Positions 1 through 9,384 are shown, counted from the stretch's first letter. The stretch: 64,000 bases of DNA from Cyclobacteriaceae bacterium (GCA_028278225.1 JANQEU010000022.1:1-64000); one strand, 5' to 3'. A program made the numbers and translations. Notes: generated from the letters alone by a model not told the origin.

Positions 1-1013
1 TCATTTTGACTGAAAGCTGTCCAGCTATCACCGATTGAACTCATGCCCAGACCTAAAAGCAATGACGTTTGCCGTGTGGTGTAACCCATAAAGTTTCTAT
101 GCAATGTTCCATTTTCTTTGGCAACCAGGAGTGCTTCCCCCGGTAATGAAAAGTGGTCCATTCCAATATCCCTGTATCCTCCTTCCTTCAACATTTTCTT
201 TCCGAGCTTGTACATTTCCAGTCTTACTCCGGAAGACGGGAGGAAACTTTCCAGTCTTCTCTGGGGCCGCTTTATTTTTGGAATATGAGCATAGCCGTAG
301 AATGCGATCCGGTCAGGCTTAAGTTCATTAGTTTTATCGATGGTTTTCTCTAATGTTTCCAGCGTTTGACGGGGTAAACCATAGACCAGGTCATAATTGA
401 TCGAGCTATAGCCAATTTTTCTTGCCTGGTCTGTAACTCTCACCACATCCTCTACAGACTGTTTTCGATTAATGGTTTTTTGCACGGTCCCGTCAAAATC
501 CTGGATACCAAAGCTCACCCTCCTGAAGCCTAAATCATACAGGACACGGAGATGTTCTTCAGTTGTATTGTTAGGATGTCCCTCAAATCCCATTTCAATT
601 TCATCGTCATATTTACATGTATCTAAAATGGAAGTAATGAGCCTTTCAAGTTTAGTGGGCCTGAAAAAAGTAGGGGTACCTCCTCCTAAATGCAGTTCTT
701 TCAGGATGGGAGCTTTCTCAAAGCTATTTAAATAGATATTCCACTCCTTGAGGAGAAAGTCAATATATTCTTCTTCGACATCATGATTTTTGGTGATATG
801 TGTAGTACAGCCACAATAGCTGCAAAGACGTTCGCAAAAGGGGAGGTGAAGATACAAACTGAGATCTCCATGGTTTTCATTGAAATTTTCCTGCACAGCG
901 CTGATCCAGGTAGTCTGGTCATGACCTTGATTTTCCCAGAATGGTACTGTGGGATAGCTTGTATACCGCGGTCCTTCCGTATTGTACTTGGATATGAGAT
1001 CCGAAATGCTCAT
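1..1013 (-). CDS. hemN: Oxygen-independent coproporphyrinogen III oxidase, C-terminus cut by window edge
   Basis: Radical-SAM enzyme converting coproporphyrinogen III to protoporphyrinogen IX without oxygen, in the cytoplasm. The reverse-strand frame is open from an ATG at 1013 to base 1, so the 3' end lies outside the window. Visible features are the HemN N-terminal signature GPRYTSYPT, the radical-SAM cluster motif CERLCSYCGC (CxxxCxxC), the glycine-rich HLGGGTPTF, and later YGLPRQT and FYGYAHIPK. The ATG overlaps the stop codon of the upstream membrane-protein gene (ATGA), so it is probably the last visible gene of the cbb3 oxidase cluster and translationally coupled to it. Placement beside cco genes makes sense because both serve low-oxygen respiration and haem supply. 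Family assignment is secure. Confidence 0.93.
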   Translation of the reverse strand, partial: MSISDLISKYNTEGPRYTSYPTVPFWENQGHDQTTWISAVQENFNENHGDLSLYLHLPFCERLCSYCGCTTHITKNHDVEEEYIDFLLKEWNIYLNSFEKAPILKELHLGGGTPTFFRPTKLERLITSILDTCKYDDEIEMGFEGHPNNTTEEHLRVLYDLGFRRVSFGIQDFDGTVQKTINRKQSVEDVVRVTDQARKIGYSSINYDLVYGLPRQTLETLEKTIDKTNELKPDRIAFYGYAHIPKIKRPQRRLESFLPSSGVRLEMYKLGKKMLKEGGYRDIGMDHFSLPGEALLVAKENGTLHRNFMGYTTRQTSLLLGLGMSSIGDSWTAFSQN

Positions 1014-1693
1014 TTGCAAACAGCTATATTATTGAGCCCTGCTTCCAAAAGCAGGTGATCAACCACAGGTAATTCTATGGCTAAACCCCTGTAAAGAAAC
1101 AGGATTGCAAGCACCAAAGATATGCCCGGCACAATAAATCGGGATTGAACTTTGAATTTTAATAATCCAGGAGCAAGGCATAAACTGATCATTGCCGGAA
1201 AGGTGCCGAGTCCGAAAGCAATCATGAATAATGAACCGGACAGTATCTTACCGGTGGCCAGAGCTCCAGCTAAAGCAACGTAAACCAGGCCGCAGGGAAG
1301 AAAACCATTGAGAACTCCCACCACGAACGACGTAGTCAATGTCTTTTTTTGAAATCTGTTGGATATTTCCTTTTTGATCCATGACATAAATACACTTTGC
1401 TGATATCCCTTCGAAAAAAGATTACTTAAACCGGGGATCAAAACCAGCAAAAAAATCATGATACCGGCGGCGAGTGCAAAGCCTTTCTGGAGCCCGGAGA
1501 ATGACAGGGAACTTCCAATTGAGCCGAGGATCAATCCGAATATTGAATAGGTAACCACCCTTCCCATGTTGTATGTGATAATTCCAAGCACCCGGTTATC
1601 CTTTGGAAATGGTATTGCCATAGCCAGCGGGCCGCACATGCCAAGGCAATGGAGACTGCCAAAAAAACCTAATGTAAATGCCGTGATAATCAT
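1010..1693 (-). CDS. Sulfite exporter TauE/SafE-type (DsbD-like) membrane protein of the cco cluster
   Basis: Integral membrane protein of 227 residues with about six hydrophobic helices. The N-terminus carries the motif GFFGSLHCLGMCGPLA, with a Cys-x-x-x-Cys pair in the first helix, and there is a second cysteine-containing helix (NGFLPCGLVYVALAGAL). This is the arrangement of the small DsbD/TauE-like proteins that accompany cbb3 oxidase genes, where they are thought to help copper or redox delivery during oxidase assembly. That role comes from the family context; the sequence shows only the membrane topology and the conserved cysteines. Start ATG at 1693 overlaps the end of ccoH by four bases, and the stop overlaps the hemN start, so all three are co-translated. 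Sulfite export is unlikely here despite the family name. Confidence 0.85.
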   Translation of the reverse strand: MIITAFTLGFFGSLHCLGMCGPLAMAIPFPKDNRVLGIITYNMGRVVTYSIFGLILGSIGSSLSFSGLQKGFALAAGIMIFLLVLIPGLSNLFSKGYQQSVFMSWIKKEISNRFQKKTLTTSFVVGVLNGFLPCGLVYVALAGALATGKILSGSLFMIAFGLGTFPAMISLCLAPGLLKFKVQSRFIVPGISLVLAILFLYRGLAIELPVVDHLLLEAGLNNIAVCK

Positions 1694-2118
1694 TTTACAA
1701 TGAATACCTCTTTCTCGAAATAATATTTCTCGTCATCATGACTCCAGGTGATTTTGGCAATATATCTGCCTTCCACCAGGTCATTTTTCGAGATTATTGT
1801 TTGAGTTCCATTGAGCTCAAAAGTCTTGTCAAATGTCGAGTTATCCGGTCGGTAGAAGTAGATTTCACCATTTAGCTCACCATCCACATCGAACCGGATG
1901 GTAATACTTTCCCGGGAGCCGCTCAATTCAGGTTTATAATTCAACTTTGAAGCATTCTTCAACTGATCTATGCGCTCCTGATATTGAAGTTCCTGGGCAT
2001 AATAATCTTCCGCGACCAAATGAAAATCCTGCTGGAAACTTTTTATTACCATGAAGATCATCAGTCCACAGAACAGGATGAATGACAAAGTTATCTTCGT
2101 ACCCCAATTCCACTTCAT
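1690..2118 (-). CDS. ccoH: FixH/CcoH family cbb3 oxidase assembly protein
   Basis: Protein of 142 residues with one N-terminal transmembrane helix (about residues 8-27, after MKWNWGTK) followed by a periplasmic beta-rich domain. The first soluble segment, around residues 36-50, contains EDYYAQELQYQERID, which matches the typical FixH pattern of a tyrosine-rich YY..EL.YQ stretch. CcoH acts in stabilising and assembling the CcoN/O/P complex. It sits one base downstream of ccoG and overlaps the next gene by ATGA, as in many Bacteroidota cbb3 clusters. The length is normal for the family, and the assignment rests on motif plus context. Confidence 0.88.
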   Translation of the reverse strand: MKWNWGTKITLSFILFCGLMIFMVIKSFQQDFHLVAEDYYAQELQYQERIDQLKNASKLNYKPELSGSRESITIRFDVDGELNGEIYFYRPDNSTFDKTFELNGTQTIISKNDLVEGRYIAKITWSHDDEKYYFEKEVFIVK

Positions 2119-2119
2119 T

Positions 2120-3559
2120 TCAGTTGTAGTTTATAGGGCCCAGGAACTTGGTCTTTACTGTTTCCAGTTTTTCATCTCCGCTGAATACATCAATATAGAT
2201 CATGGAGCTTCTCTTTTTTACATCCCTCTTATCGAATACTACAAAGATAGCTCCTTGTGCAACATCTGATGGCGGAGTTACGATCTTATCGCCAACCCAC
2301 TCAATTCTACCGGAATTGGCCTTTAACTCCAGCCTGATCGGAAGTGTATTACTTGTCTTGTTTATCACCTTGATATTATAAAGATTGGAGATCGTGCCAT
2401 CATCTCTTTCCTGATACGTCATTCCCGGAGTTCTGAGAATTGATGTTTCCACATCGGACCGGATCATTAAAAGGCTCGTGAGCAATACAAGAAGCAGTAC
2501 AAGAAGTACAGTGTATCCTTTCATCCTGGCTGTAAATCGGGAGGGCTCATTTTCCGAGAGATTGGCCTCCGAGGCATATCTTATAAGTCCTCTCGGACGA
2601 TTCACCTTATCCATTATATCGTCGCAGGCATCAATGCAGGCGGTACAGTTAATGCACTCCAATTGTGTACCATTGCGAATGTCTATGGCGGTAGGACACA
2701 CATATACACATTGCCGGCAATCTATGCAGTCGCCCTTCCCGATGGCCTCGCGATCTTCATTTTTACGAAACTTCGCTCTTTCTTCACCTCTTTTATAATC
2801 GTAAGCTACTACAATGCTTTGCTTATCCAGCAGCACTCCCTGCAACCTTCCATACGGACAAACCTGCGTGCAAACCTGCTCGCGAAAATGACCAAAGACA
2901 CCGTAAAACAGGCCAGTGAAAATCAACATGGCCAAAAATCCTCCGGGCCGTTCCATAGGCCCATCCAGCATGATCTCCCATAGACCGTCTACCCCCACTA
3001 TCCACGCAATAAATGTATGCATGATGAGGAATGATATAAAAATGAAGATCAGTTGTTTCAGTGTTTTCTTGACGATCTTTTCCTGATTCCATGGCATTTT
3101 GTCAAGCTTTTTCTGAGCCATGTAATCCCCTTCTATCAGGTATTCGATCTTTCGGAAAACCATCTCCATAAAAATGGTCTGCGGGCAGATCCATCCACAA
3201 AAAAGGCGACCGTATACAACGGTGAATAGTATTATGAATACTATAGAGGCGATAAATCCGATGGCAAACAGATGAAAATCCTGTGGCCAAAAAACCTGGC
3301 CAAATAAGATGAATTTTCGTTCAAAAAAGTCGAACAGGAGAAAGGGGTTTTCACCAACTTTGATAAAAGGGGAGCCCACCAGAAACGCTAAAAGGAAGAT
3401 ACTCAGTGCCACCCGGCGGTTATGGTATCTTCCTTTCGGCTTTTTGGGGTAAACCCAAATTCGTTTTCCTTTTTCGTCTACGGTTGCCAGATGGTCCCGA
3501 TACTCCTCATTATCTTCCTGTTCCTCGTATAAGGACTCAATCTGAGCATTATCCAGCAT
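2120..3559 (-). CDS. ccoG: CcoG cytochrome c oxidase accessory ferredoxin-like protein
   Basis: Membrane-bound iron-sulfur protein of 479 residues, involved in copper (Cu2+ to Cu+) handling during cbb3 oxidase biogenesis. An N-terminal soluble segment of about 45 residues leads into several transmembrane helices. The conserved FCGWICPQTIFME lies near residues 120-132, CTQVCPYGRLQG near 230-241, and two 4Fe-4S ferredoxin motifs follow with cysteines at about 278/281/284/288 and 302/305/308/312. After a further helix near residue 350 comes an Ig-like C-terminal domain, the usual FixG C-terminus. Full length for the family. It lies three bases after ccoP and one base before ccoH in a tight operon. 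Confidence 0.95.
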   Translation of the reverse strand: MLDNAQIESLYEEQEDNEEYRDHLATVDEKGKRIWVYPKKPKGRYHNRRVALSIFLLAFLVGSPFIKVGENPFLLFDFFERKFILFGQVFWPQDFHLFAIGFIASIVFIILFTVVYGRLFCGWICPQTIFMEMVFRKIEYLIEGDYMAQKKLDKMPWNQEKIVKKTLKQLIFIFISFLIMHTFIAWIVGVDGLWEIMLDGPMERPGGFLAMLIFTGLFYGVFGHFREQVCTQVCPYGRLQGVLLDKQSIVVAYDYKRGEERAKFRKNEDREAIGKGDCIDCRQCVYVCPTAIDIRNGTQLECINCTACIDACDDIMDKVNRPRGLIRYASEANLSENEPSRFTARMKGYTVLLVLLLVLLTSLLMIRSDVETSILRTPGMTYQERDDGTISNLYNIKVINKTSNTLPIRLELKANSGRIEWVGDKIVTPPSDVAQGAIFVVFDKRDVKKRSSMIYIDVFSGDEKLETVKTKFLGPINYN

Positions 3560-3562
3560 GTA

Positions 3563-4435
3563 TTACAAAGTTGTAGCCCCCTCTGTTTCTTCCCCTCCTT
3601 CAGTTGCCTGCCGGTCGTAAATTTCACCCTGCGGTTCCTTTTGATTGGGAGGATTTGTACCTTCCAGTGAAATGATAAAACTTGACAACTGTTGCATCTG
3701 AGTTGCATTGAACTGGTTTTGCCATGATATCATCCCCTTTGTCGGAACCCCGTATTTAATGACCGAGAATACGCTCTTAACATCTCCTCCGTGTATCCAG
3801 TAATTGTCTGCAAAATTAGGTCCGATCCCTCCTTCACCACCTTGTCCGTGACAAACAGAACAGCTTTGCAAATACATTTCCTTCCCCGTGGCCAGTGATG
3901 CCTCATCCATTAACAGTTCCACATTTGTTTCGTCAATCAAGGTACCCTGTGTGGCAAGGTATGCCTGAACTTCTTCTTCAGCCTTCTGCATCTCCATTAC
4001 GTACTCCTCTGCTGAACTCGGTCCTGTACCGAATACGTGATAATGTAACAGATAAATGGCGCTGAAGATAATGGTTACATAAAACCCATACAGCCACCAC
4101 GGCGGTAGTTTATTATCCAATTCCCGAATCCCGTCGTACTCATGATCAGTAAGTACTGAGGCCTCCTGTCCGACTGGTGCAGCCCTGTTGAAACTGGTAT
4201 AAAATCGTTCCCAGAAACTTTGCCTTGGAGCGCCCGCCTTATCTGATTTCATATCCAATACGGATTTTAAAGCGCTATAAGAAATGATCACGGCAATTAA
4301 CGCCACCAGGGTGGCAAAAACCACTACAGTAAGAACAATTTCCAGAAGATATTGCTCGATAAACCCTACACTTTCGTCCTGCGCGAAGGCCAGCATAGGT
4401 GTGAAAAGGAGTATAAGTAATTTAAATCGTTTCAT
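3563..4435 (-). CDS. ccoP: cbb3-type cytochrome c oxidase subunit III (monohaem CcoP)
   Basis: Protein of 290 residues that passes electrons to the CcoN active site from the periplasmic face. It begins with a signal-like hydrophobic stretch (MKRFKLLILLFTPMLAFAQ), has a second helix at about 28-55, then the CcoP signature DHEYDGIRELDNKLPPWW and a third helix. A single cytochrome c domain follows, with C192-x-x-C195-H196 (CSVCHG) and the axial methionine candidate in KGMISW. Canonical proteobacterial CcoP has two c-type haems; only one CxxCH is present here, as in other Bacteroidota. The start ATG is preceded by, and the 5' end overlaps (ATGA), the small ccoQ gene. Confidence 0.93.
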   Translation of the reverse strand: MKRFKLLILLFTPMLAFAQDESVGFIEQYLLEIVLTVVVFATLVALIAVIISYSALKSVLDMKSDKAGAPRQSFWERFYTSFNRAAPVGQEASVLTDHEYDGIRELDNKLPPWWLYGFYVTIIFSAIYLLHYHVFGTGPSSAEEYVMEMQKAEEEVQAYLATQGTLIDETNVELLMDEASLATGKEMYLQSCSVCHGQGGEGGIGPNFADNYWIHGGDVKSVFSVIKYGVPTKGMISWQNQFNATQMQQLSSFIISLEGTNPPNQKEPQGEIYDRQATEGGEETEGATTL

Positions 4436-4614
4436 AATTCAGTGTTGTTATCGTCCAATGGCAAGTTTGATACTTCATCGATATCTTTTTTATTCAATCT
4501 CAACACATAAATTGTTAGCCCAAGAAAGAAGATGAAGAATATGATAAATGATATCAGCGGATATATCTCAATGCCCGCTATTGTTTCCATATGGTGCTTG
4601 ACAAATTTCAGCAT
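4432..4614 (-). CDS. ccoQ: CcoQ-like small cbb3 oxidase subunit
   Basis: Protein of 60 residues with one transmembrane helix (about residues 18-40) and a short acidic cytoplasmic tail. Sequence conservation in CcoQ is low. The call rests on size, single-helix topology and its exact position between the catalytic subunit fusion and ccoP. It starts five bases after the ccoNO stop and overlaps the ccoP start by four bases. Its known role elsewhere is to stabilise the interaction of CcoP with the CcoNO core. Confidence 0.8.
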   Translation of the reverse strand: MLKFVKHHMETIAGIEIYPLISFIIFFIFFLGLTIYVLRLNKKDIDEVSNLPLDDNNTEL

Positions 4615-4619
4615 TTTGA

Positions 4620-6776
4620 CTATTCGTTAGCGTTTTTAATGTCAGTACCAATTCTCTGAAGATATGCAATCAGGGCTATGATCTCAGTGTCCGGGTCAGC
4701 CTGTATACTTTCGGTTCTCAGTCCATCGACAATCTCTTTTGCCTGACTTTCAGCATTAGAAAGCGCTTCATTTTCGAATCCCTCTTCATATGGCACACCC
4801 AGCTTTCTCATAGCATTGATCTTGGTGCTTGTGGACTCCTTATCCCAATAGTTGTAAAACAACCACGGATATGGAGGCATCATGGATCCCGGTGACATGC
4901 TTTCCGGCTCAAGCATATGGTTAAAATGCCAACCGTGTGAATACTTACCGCCAATTCGCAATAGATCGGGCCCGGTACGTTTACTTCCCCACTGGAATGG
5001 ATGGTCATAGACAAATTCTCCGGCTTTCGCATACTCCCCGTATCGTTCCGTCTCACTCCTGAAAGGTCTTACCATTTGGGAGTGGCAGGTATAACAACCT
5101 TCCCGAATATAAATATCCCTTCCCTGTAACTCAAGAGGTGTGTAGGGTTTTACACTTTCGATAGTAGGGATGTTGGATTTAACCAGGAATGTAGGGATGA
5201 ATTCTACAATACCTCCGATTGCTACAAGGATCAAACTCCAGACAAGAAGCCTGATAGGTTTCCACTCAAGTAATCTCCTGTGCCAGTGATCGGTAGCCCT
5301 TGGCTTATAGTTCTTTTCAAGAGGTGGAGCTTCAGCTTTTGTTTCTTTCTCGAATTCGCCGGTATTTGCAGTCTTAATCAAGTTATAAACCATTACAAAC
5401 ACGCCAACCAGGTACAGCAAACCTCCGAATGCCCTGAGCATGTACATTGTCTCAATTTGCGTTACGGTTTCCAGGAAGTTCGGGTAGGCCAGCTGACCTG
5501 ACGCCGTAAATTCTTTCCACATCAGGCTTTGGGTGAATCCGGCCCAATACAGTGGAAGCGCATAAAAGACAATTCCCAGCGTACCGATCCAGAAATGGAA
5601 ATTGGCCAGCTTGACGGAAAATAGTTGTGTCTTGTAAAGTTTCGGTATCAGGTAGTAAAGTATAGCAAAAGTCAGGAATCCGTTCCATCCCAGACCCCCC
5701 ACGTGAACGTGAGCGATAACCCAGTCTGTAAAGTGAGCGATGGCATTTACATTCTTGAGACTGAGCATTGGACCCTCGAAAGTTGACATCCCGTAGCAGG
5801 TGATTGCTACCACCATAAATTTCAAAATCGGATTTTCTCTTACCCTGTCCCAGGCACCGCGTAATGTGAAAAGCCCATTCAGCATGCCGCCCCAGGATGG
5901 TGCGATCAGCATCACTGAGAATACGGTGCCTAATGATTGAGCCCAATCGGGCAATGCATTATATAATAAGTGGTGAGGACCGGCCCATATGTAAATGAAT
6001 ATTAATGCCCAGAAATGAACGATCGACAATCTGTAAGAGTATACGGGTCTGTTGGCAGCTTTTGGAACAAAATAGTACATCAGCCCCAGGTAGGGTGTGG
6101 TCAGGAAGAATGCTACGGCGTTGTGTCCGTACCACCATTGAACGAGTGCATCCTGAACGCCGGCGTACCAGGAGTAACTTTTCAGAAAAGCAATCGGTAA
6201 TTCAAATGAGTTCACGATGTGCAACATCGCTACAGTTACGAAGGTGGCTATGTAGAACCAGATTGCGACATAAAGATGTCTCTCCCGTCTTTTAAGGATG
6301 GTTCCGAACATGTTTACACCGAAAACCACCCAGATCAGTGCAATTGCAATATCAATGGGCCATTCGAGTTCAGCATATTCCTTGCCGGTTGTAAACCCCA
6401 GAGGCAAGGTGATTGCCGCAGCCAGGATGATCAATTGCCATCCCCAGAAATGGATCATACTCAGTTGCTTGCTGAACATGGGAGCTTTGCACAACCTTTG
6501 CAGGGAATAATAAACTCCCGCAAAAATCCCATTTCCAACAAATGCAAAAATCACGGCATTCGTGTGCAATGGTCTTACCCTGCCGAACGTGGTGTAGGGT
6601 AGTGCAAAGTTTGCTTCGGGCCAGAAAAACTGGCATGCCACCAATAATCCTACGAGCATGCCAATGACACCAAAGATCGTTGCTGCTATTAAAAACAGCC
6701 TTACGATCTGGTTATCATACCGGAAAGCTTCGACAGACGGATTTGAGGTGGTTTGGTGAGTCTCAGTGGTAGTCAT
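4620..6776 (-). CDS. ccoNO: cbb3-type cytochrome c oxidase subunits I and II fused (CcoN-CcoO)
   Basis: Catalytic core of the high-affinity terminal oxidase, 718 residues. Residues about 20-480 are CcoN, a twelve-helix haem-copper oxidase subunit. Ligand regions are visible in IHFWGWQ, WWYGHNAVAFFLT (active-site His and helix VI), AGPHHLLYNALPDW and the helix X motif IAHVHVGGLGWNGF. After a soluble linker and one helix (about residues 510-530), the CcoO part begins: QGRDIYIREGCYTCHSQMVR, with a c-type haem at C561-x-x-C564-H565 and the methionine-rich region SMSPGSMMPPYPWL that supplies the axial ligand. CcoN and CcoO are separate genes in proteobacteria; the fusion is typical of Bacteroidota. 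It is ten bases downstream of ccoS. Confidence 0.96.
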   Translation of the reverse strand: MTTTETHQTTSNPSVEAFRYDNQIVRLFLIAATIFGVIGMLVGLLVACQFFWPEANFALPYTTFGRVRPLHTNAVIFAFVGNGIFAGVYYSLQRLCKAPMFSKQLSMIHFWGWQLIILAAAITLPLGFTTGKEYAELEWPIDIAIALIWVVFGVNMFGTILKRRERHLYVAIWFYIATFVTVAMLHIVNSFELPIAFLKSYSWYAGVQDALVQWWYGHNAVAFFLTTPYLGLMYYFVPKAANRPVYSYRLSIVHFWALIFIYIWAGPHHLLYNALPDWAQSLGTVFSVMLIAPSWGGMLNGLFTLRGAWDRVRENPILKFMVVAITCYGMSTFEGPMLSLKNVNAIAHFTDWVIAHVHVGGLGWNGFLTFAILYYLIPKLYKTQLFSVKLANFHFWIGTLGIVFYALPLYWAGFTQSLMWKEFTASGQLAYPNFLETVTQIETMYMLRAFGGLLYLVGVFVMVYNLIKTANTGEFEKETKAEAPPLEKNYKPRATDHWHRRLLEWKPIRLLVWSLILVAIGGIVEFIPTFLVKSNIPTIESVKPYTPLELQGRDIYIREGCYTCHSQMVRPFRSETERYGEYAKAGEFVYDHPFQWGSKRTGPDLLRIGGKYSHGWHFNHMLEPESMSPGSMMPPYPWLFYNYWDKESTSTKINAMRKLGVPYEEGFENEALSNAESQAKEIVDGLRTESIQADPDTEIIALIAYLQRIGTDIKNANE

Positions 6777-6786
6777 GTGTTAAAAG

Positions 6787-6936
6787 TTATTCAGTTTCAT
6801 CATCTTCGAAAAGAATCCTGACGGAAGGTGAATAGTCGTCGTCAAATTGCCCGTCTCTGTTTGCCCAGAGAAATGCAAACAGGAATCCGCAAGCAACCAA
6901 CAAACTAATTCCGATGAGAATAAATATGACGGCCAT
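6787..6936 (-). CDS. ccoS: CcoS cbb3 oxidase maturation protein
   Basis: Short gene of 49 codons on the reverse strand. The start ATG is at 6936 and the TAA ends at 6787. The protein begins MAVIFILIGISLLVACGFLF, one transmembrane helix, then LWANRDGQFDD and an acidic tail. This matches CcoS, a small protein needed for cofactor insertion into CcoN. The motif FLWANRDGQFDD is the typical CcoS [FL]xWAxxxGQ[FY]DD pattern. It lies between ccoI and ccoNO with a ten-base gap to the latter. Confidence 0.93.
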   Translation of the reverse strand: MAVIFILIGISLLVACGFLFAFLWANRDGQFDDDYSPSVRILFEDDETE

Positions 6937-7008
6937 TCAATTTTTCGAAAAATTTGCTACAATGATGTGAAAGTGCAAATAACAACAAATTGAGTTGTTA
7001 CACAATAT
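6937..7008 (-). promoter_or_regulatory. ccoI-ccoS spacer with inverted repeat
   Basis: The 72-base gap is the largest in the cco block. It holds an inverted repeat at 6981-6999 (AACAAC, 7-base loop, GTTGTT). No clear TAnnTTTG promoter is present (closest is GTTATTTG on the minus strand) and there is no T-run strong enough for a terminator. It may be a minor internal promoter or an mRNA processing site. Confidence 0.25.
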
Positions 7009-9384
7009 TCACTGATTTTTATCAGTTGGTGGCATTAGTTTTTTTCCTATATACTGAATTGATATGGTGACGAAGGCCACGACACTGACAGAACTTATGG
7101 GCATAAGGATTGCGGAAAATACCGGCGTAAGGTTTCCGGATATGGCAAAAGATAGCCCAATTACATTGTACATCAGTGACATGGCAAATGCGGCATAGAC
7201 AATCTTCATCGAGCTCCTGCACAGTTCAATAAAACGGTCAAGGATCGGCAATTCGGAACCTTTCAAAATGGCGTCGGATGCCGGTGAAAACCTGTGCAGG
7301 TCATCGACGACTGCAATCCCTGTGTGCGCCTGTCTGAGTGCACCCGCATCGTTTAGCCCATCACCTATCATTACCGTGGGGCTTTCTTTCTGAACTTCCC
7401 GAATGTATTGTAGTTTATCATCAGGGAGTTGTCTGAAAAGGACCTTTTCGAAGTATTTGGTAAGACTGGATCTATCCCTTTCCCTGTCACCACTTAGCAG
7501 ATGGAGTCTGAATTTCCCTTGAAGGACCTCCAGTAGTTGGAATATGCCCTCCCGGTAGTTCGTGTTGACATCAAAAAAACCTTTGTTAATTCCATCGATC
7601 ATTACGTATGTGCCTGATTGATGATTTTGGCTATTTATGAATTCATTACTCCCCATTTTAACGATGTGACCGCTGACCTCGGCTTCAATACCTTTCCCCC
7701 GGTGCTCTTTAAACCCTGAAACCGGAACTGAATCGAACTTTGCCAAATGCGCTGCAATTGACTGGCTAACCGGGTGAAGACTTTGCCTGGTCAGTGAAAC
7801 AACCCACGACTTTTCGGCGGGGGTAAGGTCTCCATGAAATGCGGTTCTTCCGCTTTTTTCCGTGGTGAGTGTTCCTGTCTTGTCAAAAACCAGTTGTCTG
7901 GATTTCGCCAGCTGCTCTACTACCGAGGCATTACGAAGATATAGATTTGAGTTACCCAATACTCTCATTGCCTGTCCAAATGCAAATGGTGTCGCCAGAG
8001 CCAGTGCACAGGGACACGCCACGATCAGGATAGAACTGACAATCATCCAGATCCTGGTTGGATCGAGGAAGAACCATATTGTTCCCGAAAGGACTGCAAT
8101 CGAAATAATTGCAATGGTGAAATACCTGCCCATTGCATTAGCTGCAATTTCAAGATTTGCTTTGTTCCCTTTACCGCTTCCCTGATTCCACAAGCTGGTC
8201 AGGTATCCCGCCTCCACGGTATTGGACACCCGTATTTTGACAGATTGACCCTTTTGACGTCCTCCTGCGTAGACTGTTTCACCCTGGACTTTCAGGTTAA
8301 TATCTGCTTCACCGGTAACAAAACTATAATCAATTTCACCGACACCTTTTTCGATCACTCCGTCCATCGGGATGACCTCATCATTATGGATTTGAATGAG
8401 ATCGCCGATCCGTATTTTTTTGATAGGAACCGATATAATAGTTTTATCCGCCAGTATCCTGGAAACAGCAATTGGGAAAAATGATTTAAAATCCCTGTCA
8501 AAGGAAAAGGCATGGTATGTTTTGCCCTGGTACCACTGTCCGATCATCAGGAAAAATACAAGTCCTGTCAGTGAATCCATATACCCGGAACCACTTTGGG
8601 TAATGATCTCGAATAAAGATCTGATAAACAGCGTAGCGATACCAAGTGCAATCGGGAGATCCATGCTAATGAATCTTTTTTTCAGTCCTTTATATGCCGC
8701 CGTGAAGTACCCGGATCCACTGAACAAAACAACCGGCAATGCCAGGACGATGTTAAGCAGACCAAAGACCCACCGGAAATCTTCATTCAGCAGAAAAGTG
8801 GAATCAAGATATTCGGGAAGACTGAGAAGCATTGAATTCCCGAAGCAAAATCCAGCAACTGCAATTTTCTGAGATATTCTTCTTTTTTTTGTCTGCCTGA
8901 CCTCATTTTTCGATTGCGCAACACTGATGTCCGGAGTGTATCCGATGGAAGACAGGAATCCGGCAAGTTCGCTCAGCTTGAGAATCTCACTCTGATATAA
9001 TATGGCAGCCTCCTTGTTAGTAAAATTGACCTGGCATCTCAAAACTCCGGGTAATAACCGCGCGAGGTTTTCCAACAACCAGATACAAGAACTACAATGG
9101 ATGTCCGGAAGCTTAAGGATGACTTTGGAAGTATTGTTGTTACTGAACGTAAGGAGATCTTCAGCAATTTCCGGATTGTCCAGATAACCGAATTTTTTCT
9201 CTGTTGCCCTGATTCCCGGACGTTCGTTTAGTGAGTAATAGGTAGAGAGATTATTTGCGGTAATGATCTCAAACACTGTTTTGCAACCATTGCAGCAGAA
9301 AGATTTTTCGTCCGCCTGAATGGAATCGTCACATGGGGTCCCGCAATGGTAGCACAGGAGTTGCGGCTCCGTTTCCGTGGTCAT
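7009..9384 (-). CDS. ccoI: CcoI-type P1B copper-transporting ATPase with N-terminal metal-binding domain
   Basis: Heavy-metal P-type ATPase of 791 residues, predicted to move Cu+ across the inner membrane for cbb3 oxidase assembly. Residues about 8-45 form a cysteine-rich domain (CYHCGTPCDDSI, then FCCNGCKTVFE). A heavy-metal-associated domain with IHCSSCIWLLEN follows at about residue 95. The transmembrane copper site is CPC at 457-459, the phosphorylated aspartate is D501 in DKTGTLT, and the hinge motif is MIGDGLNDAGAL. The TGE motif is present in FVTGEAD. The gene overlaps the upstream usp gene by four bases and precedes ccoS, so it belongs to the cbb3 assembly set rather than to copper resistance. 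Confidence 0.93.
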   Translation of the reverse strand: MTTETEPQLLCYHCGTPCDDSIQADEKSFCCNGCKTVFEIITANNLSTYYSLNERPGIRATEKKFGYLDNPEIAEDLLTFSNNNTSKVILKLPDIHCSSCIWLLENLARLLPGVLRCQVNFTNKEAAILYQSEILKLSELAGFLSSIGYTPDISVAQSKNEVRQTKKRRISQKIAVAGFCFGNSMLLSLPEYLDSTFLLNEDFRWVFGLLNIVLALPVVLFSGSGYFTAAYKGLKKRFISMDLPIALGIATLFIRSLFEIITQSGSGYMDSLTGLVFFLMIGQWYQGKTYHAFSFDRDFKSFFPIAVSRILADKTIISVPIKKIRIGDLIQIHNDEVIPMDGVIEKGVGEIDYSFVTGEADINLKVQGETVYAGGRQKGQSVKIRVSNTVEAGYLTSLWNQGSGKGNKANLEIAANAMGRYFTIAIISIAVLSGTIWFFLDPTRIWMIVSSILIVACPCALALATPFAFGQAMRVLGNSNLYLRNASVVEQLAKSRQLVFDKTGTLTTEKSGRTAFHGDLTPAEKSWVVSLTRQSLHPVSQSIAAHLAKFDSVPVSGFKEHRGKGIEAEVSGHIVKMGSNEFINSQNHQSGTYVMIDGINKGFFDVNTNYREGIFQLLEVLQGKFRLHLLSGDRERDRSSLTKYFEKVLFRQLPDDKLQYIREVQKESPTVMIGDGLNDAGALRQAHTGIAVVDDLHRFSPASDAILKGSELPILDRFIELCRSSMKIVYAAFAMSLMYNVIGLSFAISGNLTPVFSAILMPISSVSVVAFVTISIQYIGKKLMPPTDKNQ

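Noticed and set aside
1010-1693. True sulfite exporter
   Set aside because: Despite the family name, the cysteine pattern and the place between ccoH and hemN fit the oxidase-assembly DsbD/TauE-like proteins.
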